NCBI GenBank assembly: GCA_021234155.1
Contig: JAJEKV010000137.1
Coordinates: forward strand, 1,216,225-1,280,224
Origin: Isoetes taiwanensis
Lineage: Eukaryota; Streptophyta; Lycopodiopsida; Isoetales; Isoetaceae
Reading direction: 5' to 3'
Length of the DNA stretch: 64,000 bases
This document shows positions 26,400 through 38,700 of the stretch, piece by piece; position 1 is the stretch's first letter, and every line of letters begins with the position of its first letter. Made by a program: the position numbers and the translations under genes. The notes under the pieces are model-generated. The model was not told the origin of the DNA, ran no database searches, and was given only the letters and a program-made list of their open reading frames with translations.

Positions 26400-28510
26400 T
26401 TGAGCATGAGATGGAATGTCTTTGGGAACAGGTTAGGTTCTTTGGGTCTAAAAAAGCAAGTGCTCATCAAGATGCGTCACGTGATCACGCTAAGCATAAA
26501 CCTTTGCCTATATTAGCACTCTCTATGTTATTACTTTCTTCTTTATTCTTGCAGTGCTTCATAGAATCGCGGCCGCAATTGTTTATAGCAAAGCTGTTTC
26601 TTCTTCACACCTGTTAGCCTGACCGGCTATTTTGTTTTTTCAGTCTTGGAGCTATTCAAGGGGGCCTAATGTCGAGCCTATACGATCCTCACGCCTTCCA
26701 ATGATCGAAAATGATGCATGGAAATTGCACAAGCCATTCCACATATCGGAGGAGATCGTCAAAAAGACACATGCTTATTCTTCCGCAAAGACCGGTTCCG
26801 GTCGAATGATGTCAACGGATAGGCATTGTTATTGCAATGTGGGAAGGCAACAAAAGCAGCGGCAAGGCGCTCTCATATGTAGTGTCGAGGACACTCATCA
26901 ACTCAATTCTTGGAGTATGTAATGAAGTGAAGAAGCAAAGGGCTTTGGCTGGATTTTACCATCCTATGAGTCCTCCTTGTCAGGTATAAAAGGCAACATG
27001 GATATTTCTGTGGGGTTTTCTACATGTAGAAAGGGGTTATCAAATGATAAGAAACCTCCAAGCATAGCTTTGAAGGCCAAATGAGATGAAAAGATGCCTT
27101 CAAGGATGGATACCAATTGGCTAAGGGCAATGACCAAGAAAAAGAAATGTGAAATTCCCTAACCGCTCTAGGCGAACCATCGGGCTTGGAAAATCCCATC
27201 ATGGAACCCACACTGCCATTGAGCCATGGGTTATCGCCAATCCTACCAACCCCTAGCCATGAAGGCCCCGGATGCACCTCCCAAGAAAATATCCATATTC
27301 AAGATTAGACTACAACAAGACTATCACCGATGATACTCCCACCGGTAGCCCGGTTCCCAAACACCTCCTTCAAATAAAGGTGGGTCATCCTCAAATCATA
27401 TGGAATGGCCAAATGCACCCAACAGCAACTCTGGTTTGAGGTTTAATCCTGAGGAAGAGAAGATGATATGGAGCAAGCACGGGGGAGTGGTCCACGGTGA
27501 ATGGGTTTCTGGAATTATGGTGAATACTATGTAAATGCTATTCTTAAGGTCACTTAATAATATAAAGGGGCATAGGATAACATAACATTTGGGTGTGAAG
27601 AACCATTGATATTTATGGGGTTGAGGCACTATCATTAGGATGATTATTTGGTTGGGAAAAAGTCCATAGATAATATCTCATATGATGTCATATAATCTAA
27701 TTAAAGGCAAGGAGATATTTTTGAGAAAAAAGGCAACCTTGCTAAAAAGGCTAAAAGTCGCAGAGAGATCTATAAATAGAACCTAAAACTCAGTTGGACA
27801 TATCTACGAACCGAGGAGGTCGAATTGCAAATGACCTTTACTGCCGTTGGAACCGGTTAGTCTAGTTTCCGAATTGGGGTGGTACATCTAGTTTATCTAT
27901 ATAGCGGAGTAATGGCCGAAAAAGGTGACAGGGTCACAAATTATCAAGCACTGGCGACTTTACTGATTTGCAATTACTTTTCGATATGTGGCTACATGGA
28001 GTAGTGAGATTAGCCCGAAAAGGCCAATAAGCCAATGCGAACTTTGTATTTGCTATAGTACTTGTGGTTTGCCATAACCCGTGGATCCGGTTGGGTGGTT
28101 AATGGTGCTGCCATATCACTTGTGCATGAATAAAGTTTCTTTAGTCCAGTGTTCTATTATTTCATTATGGTTCTATGATTCTGTGTTATTACAACTTCCC
28201 AAATATACATGAATCGCATCAGAAGAGCAAACTGTTCTTAAACTGGAGCAGTTCAAGTGATTCTATCAGATGGACGTAAATTGGTTTATGAAAGTATGCA
28301 TATTTGATTTGAGCCAGCTCCAGCAAATCTAATCCATAGAATGTGCTCCAATGACCATGTGCATATATTGGTTAAGAGCTTCCACAGTTACCCCACATAA
28401 GTGTTGGCACCTGCGGATGTGGTGCCATTTGACCTCATTACCAGATAATTCTTTAAAGAAATTATTGTGATCACGATCGGTATTTAACAATTGTAGATCT
28501 TATTTTACAG

Positions 28511-28859
28511 AAAAAAGATCACCTGGAGCACACTAGAGGATTTGGAGGGGAAAGTTTTTTATATAATATCTGGGAATCACAGCATATGTGTTGCAGAGCT
28601 GCTTTGTGGAGTTGTTGCAAAATTGAAGCAGCAACTAGAATTTGCAAAGGCATATGCACGAAGAAGAACAAGGGTGCTTAACGGGAACTTGATAGACAAG
28701 GAATACATCGAGTTAAGCATTCAATATAATGAGGTGATTGCAAACATGGTGTATAAAGAGCCGCTCATAGAAACACTTCAACAGCTTCGGCATCAGCATA
28801 AGGCATACAGTTGTCCTGCTCAAGGACCGATTGGCACTGCAACGACCTCAACATGGAAG
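28511..28859 (+). CDS. Exon with ParB-like segment
   Basis: The exon is bounded by TTTTACAG|A and AAG|GTATAT and is open throughout. It contains KVFYIISGNHSICVAELL, followed by a basic stretch with ARRRTRVLNG and then a helical region with LSIQYNEV. In ParB/Srx-fold proteins a strand, then S/D-G-x-H-R/S, then a helix with A-x-x-L is the nucleotide-binding core, and a later L..QxNE helix is common. This is a pattern match, not a database result. ParB-like domains fused to N4/N6 DNA methylases are well known in bacteria and phages, which fits the methylase-like motif at the other end of this gene. Confidence 0.35.
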
Positions 28860-28921
28860 GTATATGTTTATTTTAGCTCATCACGATGGCGGTGGCAATT
28901 CTGATGACCTCTTCCTTGTAG

Positions 28922-29800
28922 GATTTTGTTGATATAGCCACTACCACATTAAAGGTGAAGGAGCTAAAGGATGAGAAACAATTTATTTTTTTAGAGGAGA
29001 GGGTCTGGAGGAAACTGACAGATGTGGTTACAAAATGGGTGGGCAGGAAATTATATGATGATCACGGTCATCCCGCAGAAAAACCACGGTCAGCCCCCAG
29101 AAAAACCAAGCAAAGATTTTTTCAATAAAACTTGGCTCAGATACCTCCGAGGCATGTTCAACGCAGAGCTAGCCCAATTGCTAGATGAAATTAGAAGGAA
29201 AGACCTACCTAAAAGTGCAATCTGGGTATTCCGGCAGGTTTGATTTCAAGCAAAGGGCAATTGACATCAGAATTTTAACGTTCGTGAGGAGGGAAATTTT
29301 GTCTGATGCCAGTAGCGTTCTCGAAAAGGAATACATGGTTTTTGAAGAGCTGCTAGTGGATTTTCTAGATTTTACTGAACAAAGGATATTAGATATTACT
29401 GGTGCCGATGCCGAATACGTGAACGGCAATTGGAATAAAGATCATGTGCTTGGTAACTTGCCCATTTCCTTTTTGGAATCTATCAGATCGATATTAAAGC
29501 CGGAAGACACAAGGAGAATGAAGGAGAAAAACAATATTGTTCACCTGCTCACGAAAGAGGGTATTCCTGTGTCTGCCAATGTATCTGAGAATGCAACCCT
29601 GGCCTTTATTGATTTATATAGTATAATCAAAGTATGGGAATGGAAGAGATACTTGGAGCTGTTTACAAGGATAGCCAGCATGACAACAGCGAAGGTTTAT
29701 CATTTGGTTATATTAATGCACTCTGTGAGCTTGCCAAACTGTTTGTACAGTCAGAACCAAAATCCAGGGAGGTTTGCATATTTCCGTGGGCACATATGAC
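28922..29800 (+). CDS. Middle exon(s) of the 26-31 kb gene
   Basis: After acceptor CTTGTAG the frame reads DFVDIATTTLKVKELKDEK and VWRKLTDVVTKWVGRKLYDD. After the T6 run it continues with WLRYLRGMFNAELAQLLDE and, after a second single-base break near 29236, with FDFKQRAIDIRILTFVRREI and a long charged helical region to about 29630. A phase change near 29630 leads to EEILGAVYKDSQHDN. The region is rich in Lys, Glu, Leu and has no recognised motif; it may be a linker or target-recognition part. It is one continuous protein interrupted by small indels, judging by the uniform coding character on both sides of each break. Confidence 0.4.
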
Positions 29801-30060
29801 GAGCAAGGTTGGGTGAGCAAAAAGAAGGTGAAGGAAGATCAAATATTCCATCACTCACATGTGTGTCAACAGGAGAGAGGCACGTCTTCTGCCAGTACAA
29901 CCTGAATTAGAACTATACCTCAACCAATTGAACAATGCTCAAAGAGCACCCCCTTACCACCCATGCCCTTGGACCGGAAATGCGGATGAATATGAAAAAA
30001 AAAAATAAAAAAAACAGGACCTACTTCCGCGGGTAAGCCGAGATACGAGTTGGGTCACCT

Positions 30061-30243
30061 TTGGATGGAGACCATGTCTTGAAATGCCAGTTAAAAATAT
30101 CATACACATATCATATTATTGCTCAGCTGGTGCCTCAAGAGGGTTGCGTCCTAGACTTCTTTTCTGCTGGCACAACTTCGCGTGTTGCACTCATGCAAGG
30201 AAAGCAGAGTGTGGCATTTGAGAAAGACGATAAAATATCTTGA
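30061..30243 (+). CDS. Segment with methylase motif I-like sequence
   Basis: The frame reads LVPQEGCVLDFFSAGTTSRV, followed by ALMQGKQSVAFEKD and a stop at 30241. V-L-D-x-F-x-A/G-G-T-T, then a helix with G-K/R and a strand ending in an acidic residue, is the S-adenosylmethionine-binding motif I (and II acidic end) of the N4-cytosine/N6-adenine DNA methylase type in which motif I lies near the C-terminus. I looked upstream for the catalytic DPPY/NPPY motif and did not find it. Without that motif it may be inactive, very diverged, or simply mis-spliced in my reading. Coding-like sequence continues to about 30870 in other frames. Confidence 0.4.
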   Translation: MDGDHVLKCQLKISYTYHIIAQLVPQEGCVLDFFSAGTTSRVALMQGKQSVAFEKDDKIS

Positions 30244-31031
30244 TTTCTTAGATCTTTCCTTGAAATCTTTGGAGAAAATGGCAACCGGTATTTCGGAAGA
30301 AGAGAAAGCGAGGGCGAGAATGTACAAGAGGGTGACACTTCAAGGATTAATCTCGGGATTACCCAAAGGTACAGACTTATCTAATCTGGATCGAGATATT
30401 ACAAAATTTGGATGAGAAGAGCTACAAGGAAAGAATGCAAGAGACAAAAAGACTATTGGAGTCCATCGAAAAGATATCGAGGCCTTAGAACCTACTTTTC
30501 AAAAGCTTGAATATCTTAATCAGGTTTCTTCATCATCGCATTACCCATGGTTATAGGGGAAGGTATATTTGAATATATGGGCTCGGCGATCTCTGAAAAT
30601 AACGAGGTCAAAGAATGTGGAACCCATGCTTGCCATGACATTGCACCAAAAAGGTTAAAAATATTTCATTCTACCGAGTTCTCAAATGAGCTACAATGGG
30701 AGTTGCTTGATCCGGCGTCCTCGGCGACTAAGAATCGATCCTCAGAATAAACTAACATCTTGCAGATGGCCGCTTCGAGCCATGGAAATTGAAGTGCCGT
30801 ATGACGGGCTATTCAGATGGATACCTCTGGGATATAGAAATTGGGAAAGAGTATGTTACAGCGGATAGCTAAAGAACTTGGTGTGAACCTGAATCTGTAT
30901 TAGAAACTCAATGATTTCATCGCTCAGGCGATCTTGTGTACATGATACAACAAATGATGAATAAGAATGATCATCTTGAATATTCAATGTTTGTATGTCT
31001 TTTGTTATTACCGTCTATGTTCTGTTATCGA

Positions 31032-31053
31032 GAAGATCGCCGTGGCGATCTTC
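31032..31053. repeat. Perfect 10-bp-arm palindrome after the ParB/methylase-like gene
   Basis: Arms GAAGATCGCC and GGCGATCTTC are separated by GT. It lies about 160 bases past the last coding-like sequence and could form a short hairpin. The arms match the GATC-containing arms of the hairpins in intron 1. Confidence 0.6.
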
Positions 31054-31415
31054 TTCAGCATGTTCTTATTATAAAAATTGACTTGTAATAGTCCTGTGAA
31101 CGTTATTTGCAAGTTTTGTCCTTATTTAATTTTTTGAAGCAATTAGCCAAGTTACTCTTTAATTGCCAAAAAGTTTTGCCATCGCGATCCTCACAATCAT
31201 TTTAGCATTTTTTTTTTCCCATTCGCTTTTAGTCAAGCAAGGGCGTGGGAAAGACCCCTTGAATACAATTTCACACACGCTATAATTTCCTGGCATAATT
31301 TTTGGAATAAAACACCAACTTCTGCTTCAGTCCAACCATATTTTGCATCATGTGGATAGCATGCAACATATTTCGTGCTCAAATAGAATTTTAAATTTCT
31401 CAAATTAATTAATGG
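31054..31415. other. No gene recognised
   Basis: AT-rich spacer with a T run at about 31208-31217. Confidence 0.4.
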
Positions 31416-31419
31416 TTGC

Positions 31420-32425
31420 ATAATTCCCCAAATGCATTTAGTCAATCTTGGCATGGCGTCCAACAATTAATATTTTATACCACCTTCCTTGGTCTTAAGG
31501 ATTTTTCAAGCATGCCCTTGCTTCTAAAGCCAATCCTGCCTTGTTATCTTCTAATGGGAGTCAGCTTTGGTGGTGGGCCCTGCACTGTGGCTCAAAAAGA
31601 TGGAATCCTTCTTTCATTCATTAGTTGTATGCCTTCCTGAGCATAGAGTTTTATTCCTAGCACATATTCTCCTCTTCTGCACCGTAAGCCAATCAGCCCT
31701 TAGATCACTTTTCGACTAGTAGCATCTAACTAGTTGAGTACTTTTTGTTGCAGATGTACTTAGATTGGAGCTTTGCTCTGATATATACAGTAATAATGAA
31801 GAGTTAAGCATGTTAAGAACATGCTAGCTATTAAAGTTTTGCATTGTCATTCTCAAAGCATGTTAAAAAGCTATTTTAGTCATTGTCATGAATTTAAGTC
31901 TTGGTGTGCTACAAAAAGTCTTCAAGCCCTTCCTAGTACACCTTTAATTGTCTGTCTTTTTATCATTTTCATAGTAGCCAAGTTTCCCTCTCTCGACGAT
32001 GTTCAGTCTGTGATTACGTCTAATTCTTTCTATCATCAACTTACTGGTCTTTCTAAGCGACCATCCTTTTGTCACTTTGCTTTTGAGCTTTGAAAATCAT
32101 ACTTTGTCATCCCGTATGAGGAAGAAACCTCTACTCCAATATATGATAGAAGATATCATTGACTGCTTTGCTAGGCATGTCCCATGTTGCACTACTTGAA
32201 CACCTATTGCAGACTTTAGATAGTATGTCTAGTGGCTTGTTTATAAGAGGAATTCGTGTCTCACGCCATGGCCAATACATTCGCCAAAAACCCGTCTCTT
32301 ACTCGCTAAGAACCTGATTAAATAGTTGCATTTCTACCTTTGGTCAGGATCCTCAACTCTTTAGAAATCATTCAGCTAGACGTGGGGGCCACTCTTGCTG
32401 TACCTATAGAATCTTCAATCATGAA
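31420..32425 (+). repeat. Dispersed repeat family R, copy c
   Basis: Begins with AAATGCATTTAGTCAATC, shared with copies a and d, and so lacks the first part of R. It continues through GATGTACTTAGATTGGAGC (31750), the CTTCCTAGTACACC block (31930) and the terminal part shared with copy a and the 52.7 kb fragment (CGTGTCTCACGCCATGGCC at 32245; AACTCTTTAGAAATCATT near 32360). It abuts the LINE directly downstream. Confidence 0.7.
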
Positions 32426-32427
32426 CA

Positions 32428-34680
32428 TTGGAAAGCACAAGATCTAAGAACACCGACCCTAGGATCATTCAATCAACATGTTTTTTCCATCTACAACATA
32501 GTTGCAAGGGTAATCCACAGTGCGTTAACACATTATCCCGAGCGCTCTTACCCAAAGGGTGCCGTACTAAACCAAAATGGTTTAGAAGATTAATCTGGCA
32601 AAAGAAAAAGCAGAGACAGATAAAACTAGGGAATTGGTTAGATACACAACCAAGAACGTTTTGGTCTACAGTGCTGGCAAAGCCCGCCCAATCATGTCTA
32701 GATACAGAAGATTTGCTACAATGGGTGCACTCATTGTACTTCTTTGCAAATTCAAGACAGATGGAGGCCGTGAATGTAGTAGAAGAACTCTTCACCATAA
32801 ATGATGTGCTTGAAGCTCTGAAATGTATGAAAAATGGTAAAGCATCAGATTTAGAAGGCCTAAGCACAGAACTGCTAAAATGGGGGAATAAACAACTTAT
32901 TGAAGTGGTTACTCGTCTTCTCAACCAAGCAGTAATTAGTGGGCTGCCCAAAACTTGGAAGGTCGGGAAAATCATACCAGTCCATAAATCAAGAAGCAAG
33001 GCAGATGTGAGAAACTATCGAACTATTATGGTTGGTAGTATCTTCTCCAAGCTGTTAGGCAGTCTATTGGAAATAAAATTAAGTACATGGGCTGAAGAAC
33101 ACGAAAAAAGAGCAAAGTGTCGAGGCGGGTTTTGAAAAACAAAGATAACACAATGGATCATGTACTTACATCAGGGCAATGATAGAAAAAGCAAAAGAGC
33201 CGAGAAAAACATTGTTCCTGGCATTCATAGACTTCTCCAAAGCTTTCGATACCGTACCCAGAGACGGCTTGGGAATTCGGCTGAAACAGATTGGTGTTCC
33301 TGACTCTCTTAGAGGCACCGTTGCGAGACTATATGAGGAAGTTATAGCCAAAGTTGCAGCAGATATAAGGGAGGTCAGTAGCACAATCGGAGTAAGACAA
33401 GGATGCCCTCTGTCACCGACCTTGTTTGGTATATACATAGACGAGCTGGAAAATTGGCTTAGAGTCAGAGGGATTGCTGGAACTAGACTCGGTGATTGCT
33501 TAGTACAACTGCTACTATATGCCGATGATGTTGTCCTAATTGCAGACACTCCAGCAGGACTCCAAAGGCATCTTGATAATCTTGCATATTTTTGCGCAGC
33601 AAAGAGTATGACAGTGAATCTAAACAAGTCAAAAATCATAGTCGTTGGTACAGTGGCACGACCAGTTTTCATGTATCAAGGGAACCAGCTTGACATAGTG
33701 GATAGTTACAAATACTTGGGATTAGAGATATGCTCGAATTATAAATGGACTGAATGTGTTAGGAAAAGAACCACAGGTGGAAAAGTGGCACTATATGGTA
33801 TGCTGAGCAGATGTCACAGGGCCGGACTCACAGATTGGAATCTAAAAAAGTTACTCTTTAAGACTCTTGTGCAGACAGTCGTGTTATATGGCACACCAAT
33901 CTGGGGGGCTTCCATTTATGTGAAATTGTGGAAAGAGGTGGAAATTGTCCTTAAGCTCTTCTTATATGAGGAATTGGAAGTAAAGAAGCAGACACCATAT
34001 GCCATTATGCTAGCAGAAGCAGGACTTCTCCCATTGGAAGCAGAGGCGTTATGCCAAACAATTACCTTTGTGAATAGGCTGAAGAGACAAGATGATACAA
34101 GACTCTCCAAGATTGCGATGTTTGAGTCAGCAACAGGATGGTATAAAGATATTTTGGAATGGGCTGAGAGATGGGGGATTGAAAGAGATGCATGGCCAGA
34201 CACGGAACTAGGAATGCGAGACCTGGTGGAGGCCAAAGCAGTGCAAAAAATATGGGAGACCCAGGGACAAAAATGCAGTTCTATATCACAGAAGTTCACC
34301 CAATGCTAATCTATGGTGAACAAAACTATTTGAAGGCTTCCATCCCGAGGTACTTGAGACATACCGGTTTCAGAACACGATACTGAGATGTGGCTCACAT
34401 AGAGTATGGAACACATTAGACAAACATTGAGACCGGCAAGTTGAGATGGGCCAAAGTTCCTCGACCACACGGGATCCGTATATTTACACTTTATTTATTT
34501 ATTATTTATTCGGATCTAGGAGAAGTGGAAGACGAAAGACATGTCTTTCTGACTTGTAGGGAGTATGAACACATTAGGACAAAATTCGACATAAATTCCA
34601 CTGATCTCATCTCATTGTGGAATACAGAGCCTATGTTACTTGGTAAATATCTAGGTTACATTTGCTTTGTGGTCCCATAA
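32428..34680 (+). mobile_element. 5'-truncated LINE (non-LTR retrotransposon)
   Basis: Encodes the reverse-transcriptase half of ORF2 and the C-terminal knuckle, but no endonuclease. 32428-33135 carries the finger region (CMKNGKASDLEGLSTELLKW, then VRNYRTIMVGSIFSKLLG). 33179-34309 carries LAFIDFSKAFDTV, GVRQGCPLSP, the catalytic YADD at 33518-33529 and a thumb region with DSYKYLGLEI. The two are split by a small frame break at 33121-33180, where the sequence CGAGGCGGG suggests a changed CAGG. A third part (34500-34670) carries VEDERHVFLTC. A stretched TTTATT tract interrupts that knuckle. The left end abuts R copy c, the right end R copy d. Clade not assigned. Confidence 0.85.
33179..34309 (+). 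pseudogene. LINE reverse transcriptase, main open part
   Basis: A 376-codon open stretch with the conserved RT blocks: D-F-S-K-A-F-D at residues 18-24, G-x-R-Q-G-C-P-L-S-P at 71-80, Y-A-D-D at 114-117 and Y-K-Y-L-G near 175. The catalytic aspartates are present, so the core may once have been active. It lacks its N-terminal RT part in frame (that lies at 32428-33135) and the endonuclease altogether. The enzyme would copy LINE RNA at a nicked target in the nucleus. The ORF end at 34309 comes before the C-terminal knuckle, which is in another frame. Confidence 0.8.
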
Positions 34681-35254
34681 TGCGTTATGCTTAAATCACA
34701 GCTTCAAAATGCTTGGGTACCTACTAGAACCCTTAATCAATGGGTGGATTAATTGTCCAACATTAAGGATTTTGATTATTATGGACCTTTTATTGAGGCA
34801 TTTTGTCTGCTTGAGCTAACATGGAGGCCTCGTTATTAGGACTATACTTTGCCAATGCTCACATCATTTGTTTCCAAATTTTAATTGTTAGCAACCATTC
34901 CTGACTATCTGGTTCTGTAGATGCATTTAGTCAATCTTGGCATGGGGTCCAACAATTATTACTTTCTACCACCTTCCTTGGTCTTAACGACATTCAAGAA
35001 TGCCCTTGCCGGTAAAGCTAATCCTACCTTGTTATCTTCCAATGGGAGTCATCTATGTGGTGGTTGGGCCTGCACTATGGCTCAAGAAAATGGAACCCTT
35101 CTTTCAGTGATTAGTTGTATGCCTTCTTGAGCATAGAGTTTTATTCCTAGCATCCATTCTCCTCTTCTGCACCGCAAGCTAATCAACCCTTTGATCACTC
35201 TTTGACTAGTAGCATCTAACTAGTTGAGTACTTTTTTGCTGCGATGTACTTAAG
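34645..35254 (+). repeat. Family R, copy d, left part
   Basis: Starts with CTAGGTTACATTTGCTTTG (34652) at the end of the LINE and runs colinearly with copy b up to GATGTACTTAAG, where Copia-2 is inserted. The right part resumes at 39967. Confidence 0.75.
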
Positions 35255-35695
35255 TGTTAAATGGTATCATGTTATTTGGGAGACCTATGAGAAGCAGTGG
35301 CAGTAGGTCAAAGTCAAAGTCAAAGTCAAAGTGGCGGGCCACCCCTACCCGGGTGTTGCTGGGCTCGCTAGAAACACACAGACACCCCCTGCCCGCCACT
35401 TAGGGTTTGCGTTGACCCGACCAAAGTCAAAGTCAACTAGGGCCGATTTTTAAGGAAGGCAAGTCTATCTACTCGATTTTTTAGGCAAGTTGGAGAACTT
35501 TCTATATGAAGGGGATGAACAATTTGACAAGTGGATGCACCCGGATTGGAAGGCAAATATGGAGATAAATACGGAGTAAGGCATAGACAGGGAGGGGCTT
35601 GCGGTAGATATGAAGCGGAGATTGTTTGAGCTGATTGATCTTGTTCTCGTGTATTGAGTATCGGTTTATTGAATACATTATCTTCAAATTCTAAC
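35255..35695 (+). repeat. Copia-2 5' LTR
   Basis: Starts TGTTAAATGG, ends CTAAC; the last A seen in the other LTR is missing. Contains repeated GTCAAA units near 35310. Differences from the 3' LTR concentrate at CAG/CTG triplets: for example AGCAGTGGCAG here against AGCGATGGCGA there. Confidence 0.9.
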
Positions 35696-35697
35696 GG

Positions 35698-35709
35698 TGG
35701 TATCGAGCC
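35698..35709 (+). promoter_or_regulatory. Copia-2 primer-binding site
   Basis: TGGTATCGAGCC directly after the LTR. The usual plant Copia site complementary to initiator Met-tRNA is TGGTATCAGAGCC, as found in Copia-1; here the A of CAG is missing. Confidence 0.85.
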
Positions 35710-38700
35710 ATGTCAAGCGTGTTTGGAGCGGGTTGTTGAACTCTATTGCAGTGTATGAAGGGGGACCAGGTTTTCAGATTTGGAAGGAACAAATCAAAAA
35801 TGTTCTTGAAAATGAAGGGCTCTGGGAATTAGTTCAAGGAACTAGTTCAAGTGGGGATGCACTGGTGGTCGCAAGAAGAAGTTCTACCTCTGGAAAGTCT
35901 GGTGAAACTTCTGAAGAGTCTGGTGAAGTAGACTCAAGTAAAAGTGGTAAGGATGAAGTTGTTAAACTTCGTGAAGCATATGGTATTTTGACCAGCAAAG
36001 TTGGGGCTTCAATTTTGCTAAAGATAAGGGAAAGTCCCCTAGTGATATTTGGAAGTTCCTGCTCAAAAACTATGAGGAAAAAACGCCATCTCGATTGATG
36101 TTCTTGATAAAGCACTTAGGATGCTAAGGGTAAAAGAAGGTGATGACTTACCAAAGTTTTCTCTAAGTTTGATAACATTGTGGCGTACTTAGAAGGTCTT
36201 TGGGGTTTCTTGACCGAACAAAGAAAAAATTATTGCATGTGGCAAGAGCAGTTGAGGGGAACAAGCAGTTGTCAACTCTTATTAGGAATGTGGCCAAAAC
36301 CAGAGAGGCAGAAGAAATGATTGAACGAGTTTGAACAAAATAAGGTATTGTATGATGATGACATTGAAGATAATGTTGAAGTGTTGTATGCAGGTAAGGG
36401 CAAAGCAAAGTTTTCAGGAAAAAGTGCTAAAGATAAGAGTGAAATAGGTCCTTGTTTTCACTGCAAAGCAAAAGGGCATTTAAAGATAAGTTGTCCTAAA
36501 TTGAAAGAGGTTGAGTGCTTTAACTGTGGAGGCGAGGTCACTTCATGAAACAAGTGCTCAAGCAAAAAATGAATAGAGGCGCACCAAGTAGAGGAAGAAA
36601 TTATTCTAGAGGTCGAGAAAGAAATCTTGATACACAAAGGTCTGCTTTGTAAATTTTGGTGCAAGATATTGAAGAAGAATCAAATGAAGAGGATGAAGAT
36701 GCTTTGAGGTAAGTAATTATGACATTTTGGTTGTTTCAAAAGAAAAATCTAATAATGATGATGAAATGTTAATATTAGATAGTGGAGGCGAGCGAAAAAT
36801 CCGACCGACCAAAACCAAATTATTCAAGGAGGAAAAAGAAGGAAGAATTAAGCATATCAAGTTAGGAAATGGGAAGTTGCAAGATGTTCAATGCACGGAA
36901 TGTTAGAATTGTTTGACCTTCAAGGGAAAGCAATAAACTTGAAGGATGTTTTGTGTGTACCTTCACTAGTCGAATTTAATTTCAATTTACCTGCTTAGTA
37001 GACATGGATTACACTGTTGTTTTTGACAAGTATCAATGTAAAGTGCTTTTGAATAATGAGATCAAATTTCTTGGAAGAAGATTTGGTAATTTGTTTGCAT
37101 TGGATAGTGGTTGTTTGCCCTGTGTTAATTCTGTTATGATTCCAGATATGGACACTTGGCATCTGAGGTTATGTCATGTTAATCATAGCACCATAGATAC
37201 TATGATTAAACAAAAAATAATCAAAGCAAAAAATGAAGTTGATGAGCCAAGAATCTGCCTAGGTTGCATGCTAGGAAAACATGCAAGATTGCCTTTTAAA
37301 AGGGCAAAGAGAAAAACCAAAGGGGTGTTGGAGCTAGTGCATACAGATCTCTGTGGCCCTCTTAATGTTAGAGGAATATCAGGAAAAAGGTATTTCATTA
37401 CCTTTATTGATGACTTTAGTAGAAAGACAACATGCATGTGTCTTAAAACTAAAGATCAAGCCTTTGAGGCGTATAAAATGTTTGCTGCAGAAGTGGAATT
37501 AGAAACAGGAAAAAAAGTGAAATGTATTCGATCTGACCGTGGTGGAGAGTTCATGTCATCTGAGTTTATCAAGTTTTGCAAGGTAAGGGGAATAAAGAGA
37601 CAGGTTTACATGTAGTTTTTTCTCCACAAACTAATGGCATTGCTGAAAGGAAAAATAGGACAATTTTAAATGTTTGCCGAGCTATGATAAAACACAGGGC
37701 TACCCAATTATTTGTGGGAGGAAGTCTGTCTTAACAGCGAGTGAAAGTTCAAAATATGTTACCAAATAGAGCATCAATGGAATGATCCCGGATGAGCTAT
37801 GGTCGAGTTAAACCAAACTATGAGACACCGAGAGTTTTTGGTTGTCTAAGCTTTGTTCATGTACCAAAGCAACAAAGGTTAAAATTAGATGATCGAGCAA
37901 GAATAGCCTTTCTTGTAGGATATGATCAAGAATCCAAGGCATACCGATTATTTGATCCACAAAGGAAAAAGATTTTGATCCATTAGAGATGTGACGTTTG
38001 ACGAATCTCAATCTTATAAAAACATAAAGTTTTTCTCTGTTAATCCTAAAGAAAAAGGAAGTTCGAGAAATTGAATACTGAACTTTATTGATGATGATGA
38101 TGAGCGGGATGTCAACAAACTCTCCTCTCAACAAGTTGGTCTTGAGACGCTTGATAGTGTGGTGGATACTATAGAAAAGGAGGTAACACAACCAAAAGGC
38201 TGGTAGAAGAACTGCAGCTCGGATCTTGCAACAAGAGGCTAATGTTGATCATGGAAGATTTGGAAGAGATAACCACGTAGAAGTAGGAGAATACAAAGTG
38301 AAGCAAAGTGTAAAACCTTATTGAAATCCTTGCCTTCTTTGGATCTTGAAGTACCAAAATCTTATAGAGAAGCTATAAGTGTGGTTGATGCAAAAGAATG
38401 GAAAATTGCCATGAATGATGAGTTTGGATGCATTTAAGAGAACGAGGGGCGTATGAGCTTGTAAACTTACGAAGGTAGACATGCAATGGGGTGTAAATGG
38501 ATATTTAAAATCAAGCGAGGAGTACAACCTCACTCAATTAAGTATAAAGCTCGATTAGTAGCACAGGGATATACACAGAAGAAGGGAATTGACTATGAGG
38601 AAACTTTTTCCCCTATAGTAAAAATGACAAGTATCAGGATGTTGTTAGCAGTAGCAAATGCAAAGAATTTTGAGGTACATCATATGGATGTCTCTCTTTG

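Larger units (their letters stand above)
26103..30870 (+). pseudogene. ParB-like / DNA-methylase-like multi-exon gene, frameshifted
   Basis: A chain of coding segments reads in one direction. Exon 1 (26103-26189, starts MPSNKKKK, ends with donor AAG|GTTAGT) joins in phase to 26644 (after TTTTTTCAG). Weaker coding segments lie at 26644-26920 and 27400-27880. Clear exons are 28511-28859 and 28922 onward, joined in phase by a 62-base intron. The frame then continues with breaks to about 30870. The first clear exon holds a ParB-like segment, the last part a methylase-like motif (separate entries). Two breaks are single extra T's: in the T6 run near 29117 and at CAGGTTTGA near 29236; removing one T restores the same frame on both sides. 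The gene may thus be alive and mis-read, or recently dead. Homology calls are by motif only; function is unknown. Confidence 0.45.

Noticed and set aside
32469-32999. 176-codon minus-strand frame over the LINE
   Set aside because: Shadow of the plus-strand reverse transcriptase; no motif of its own.
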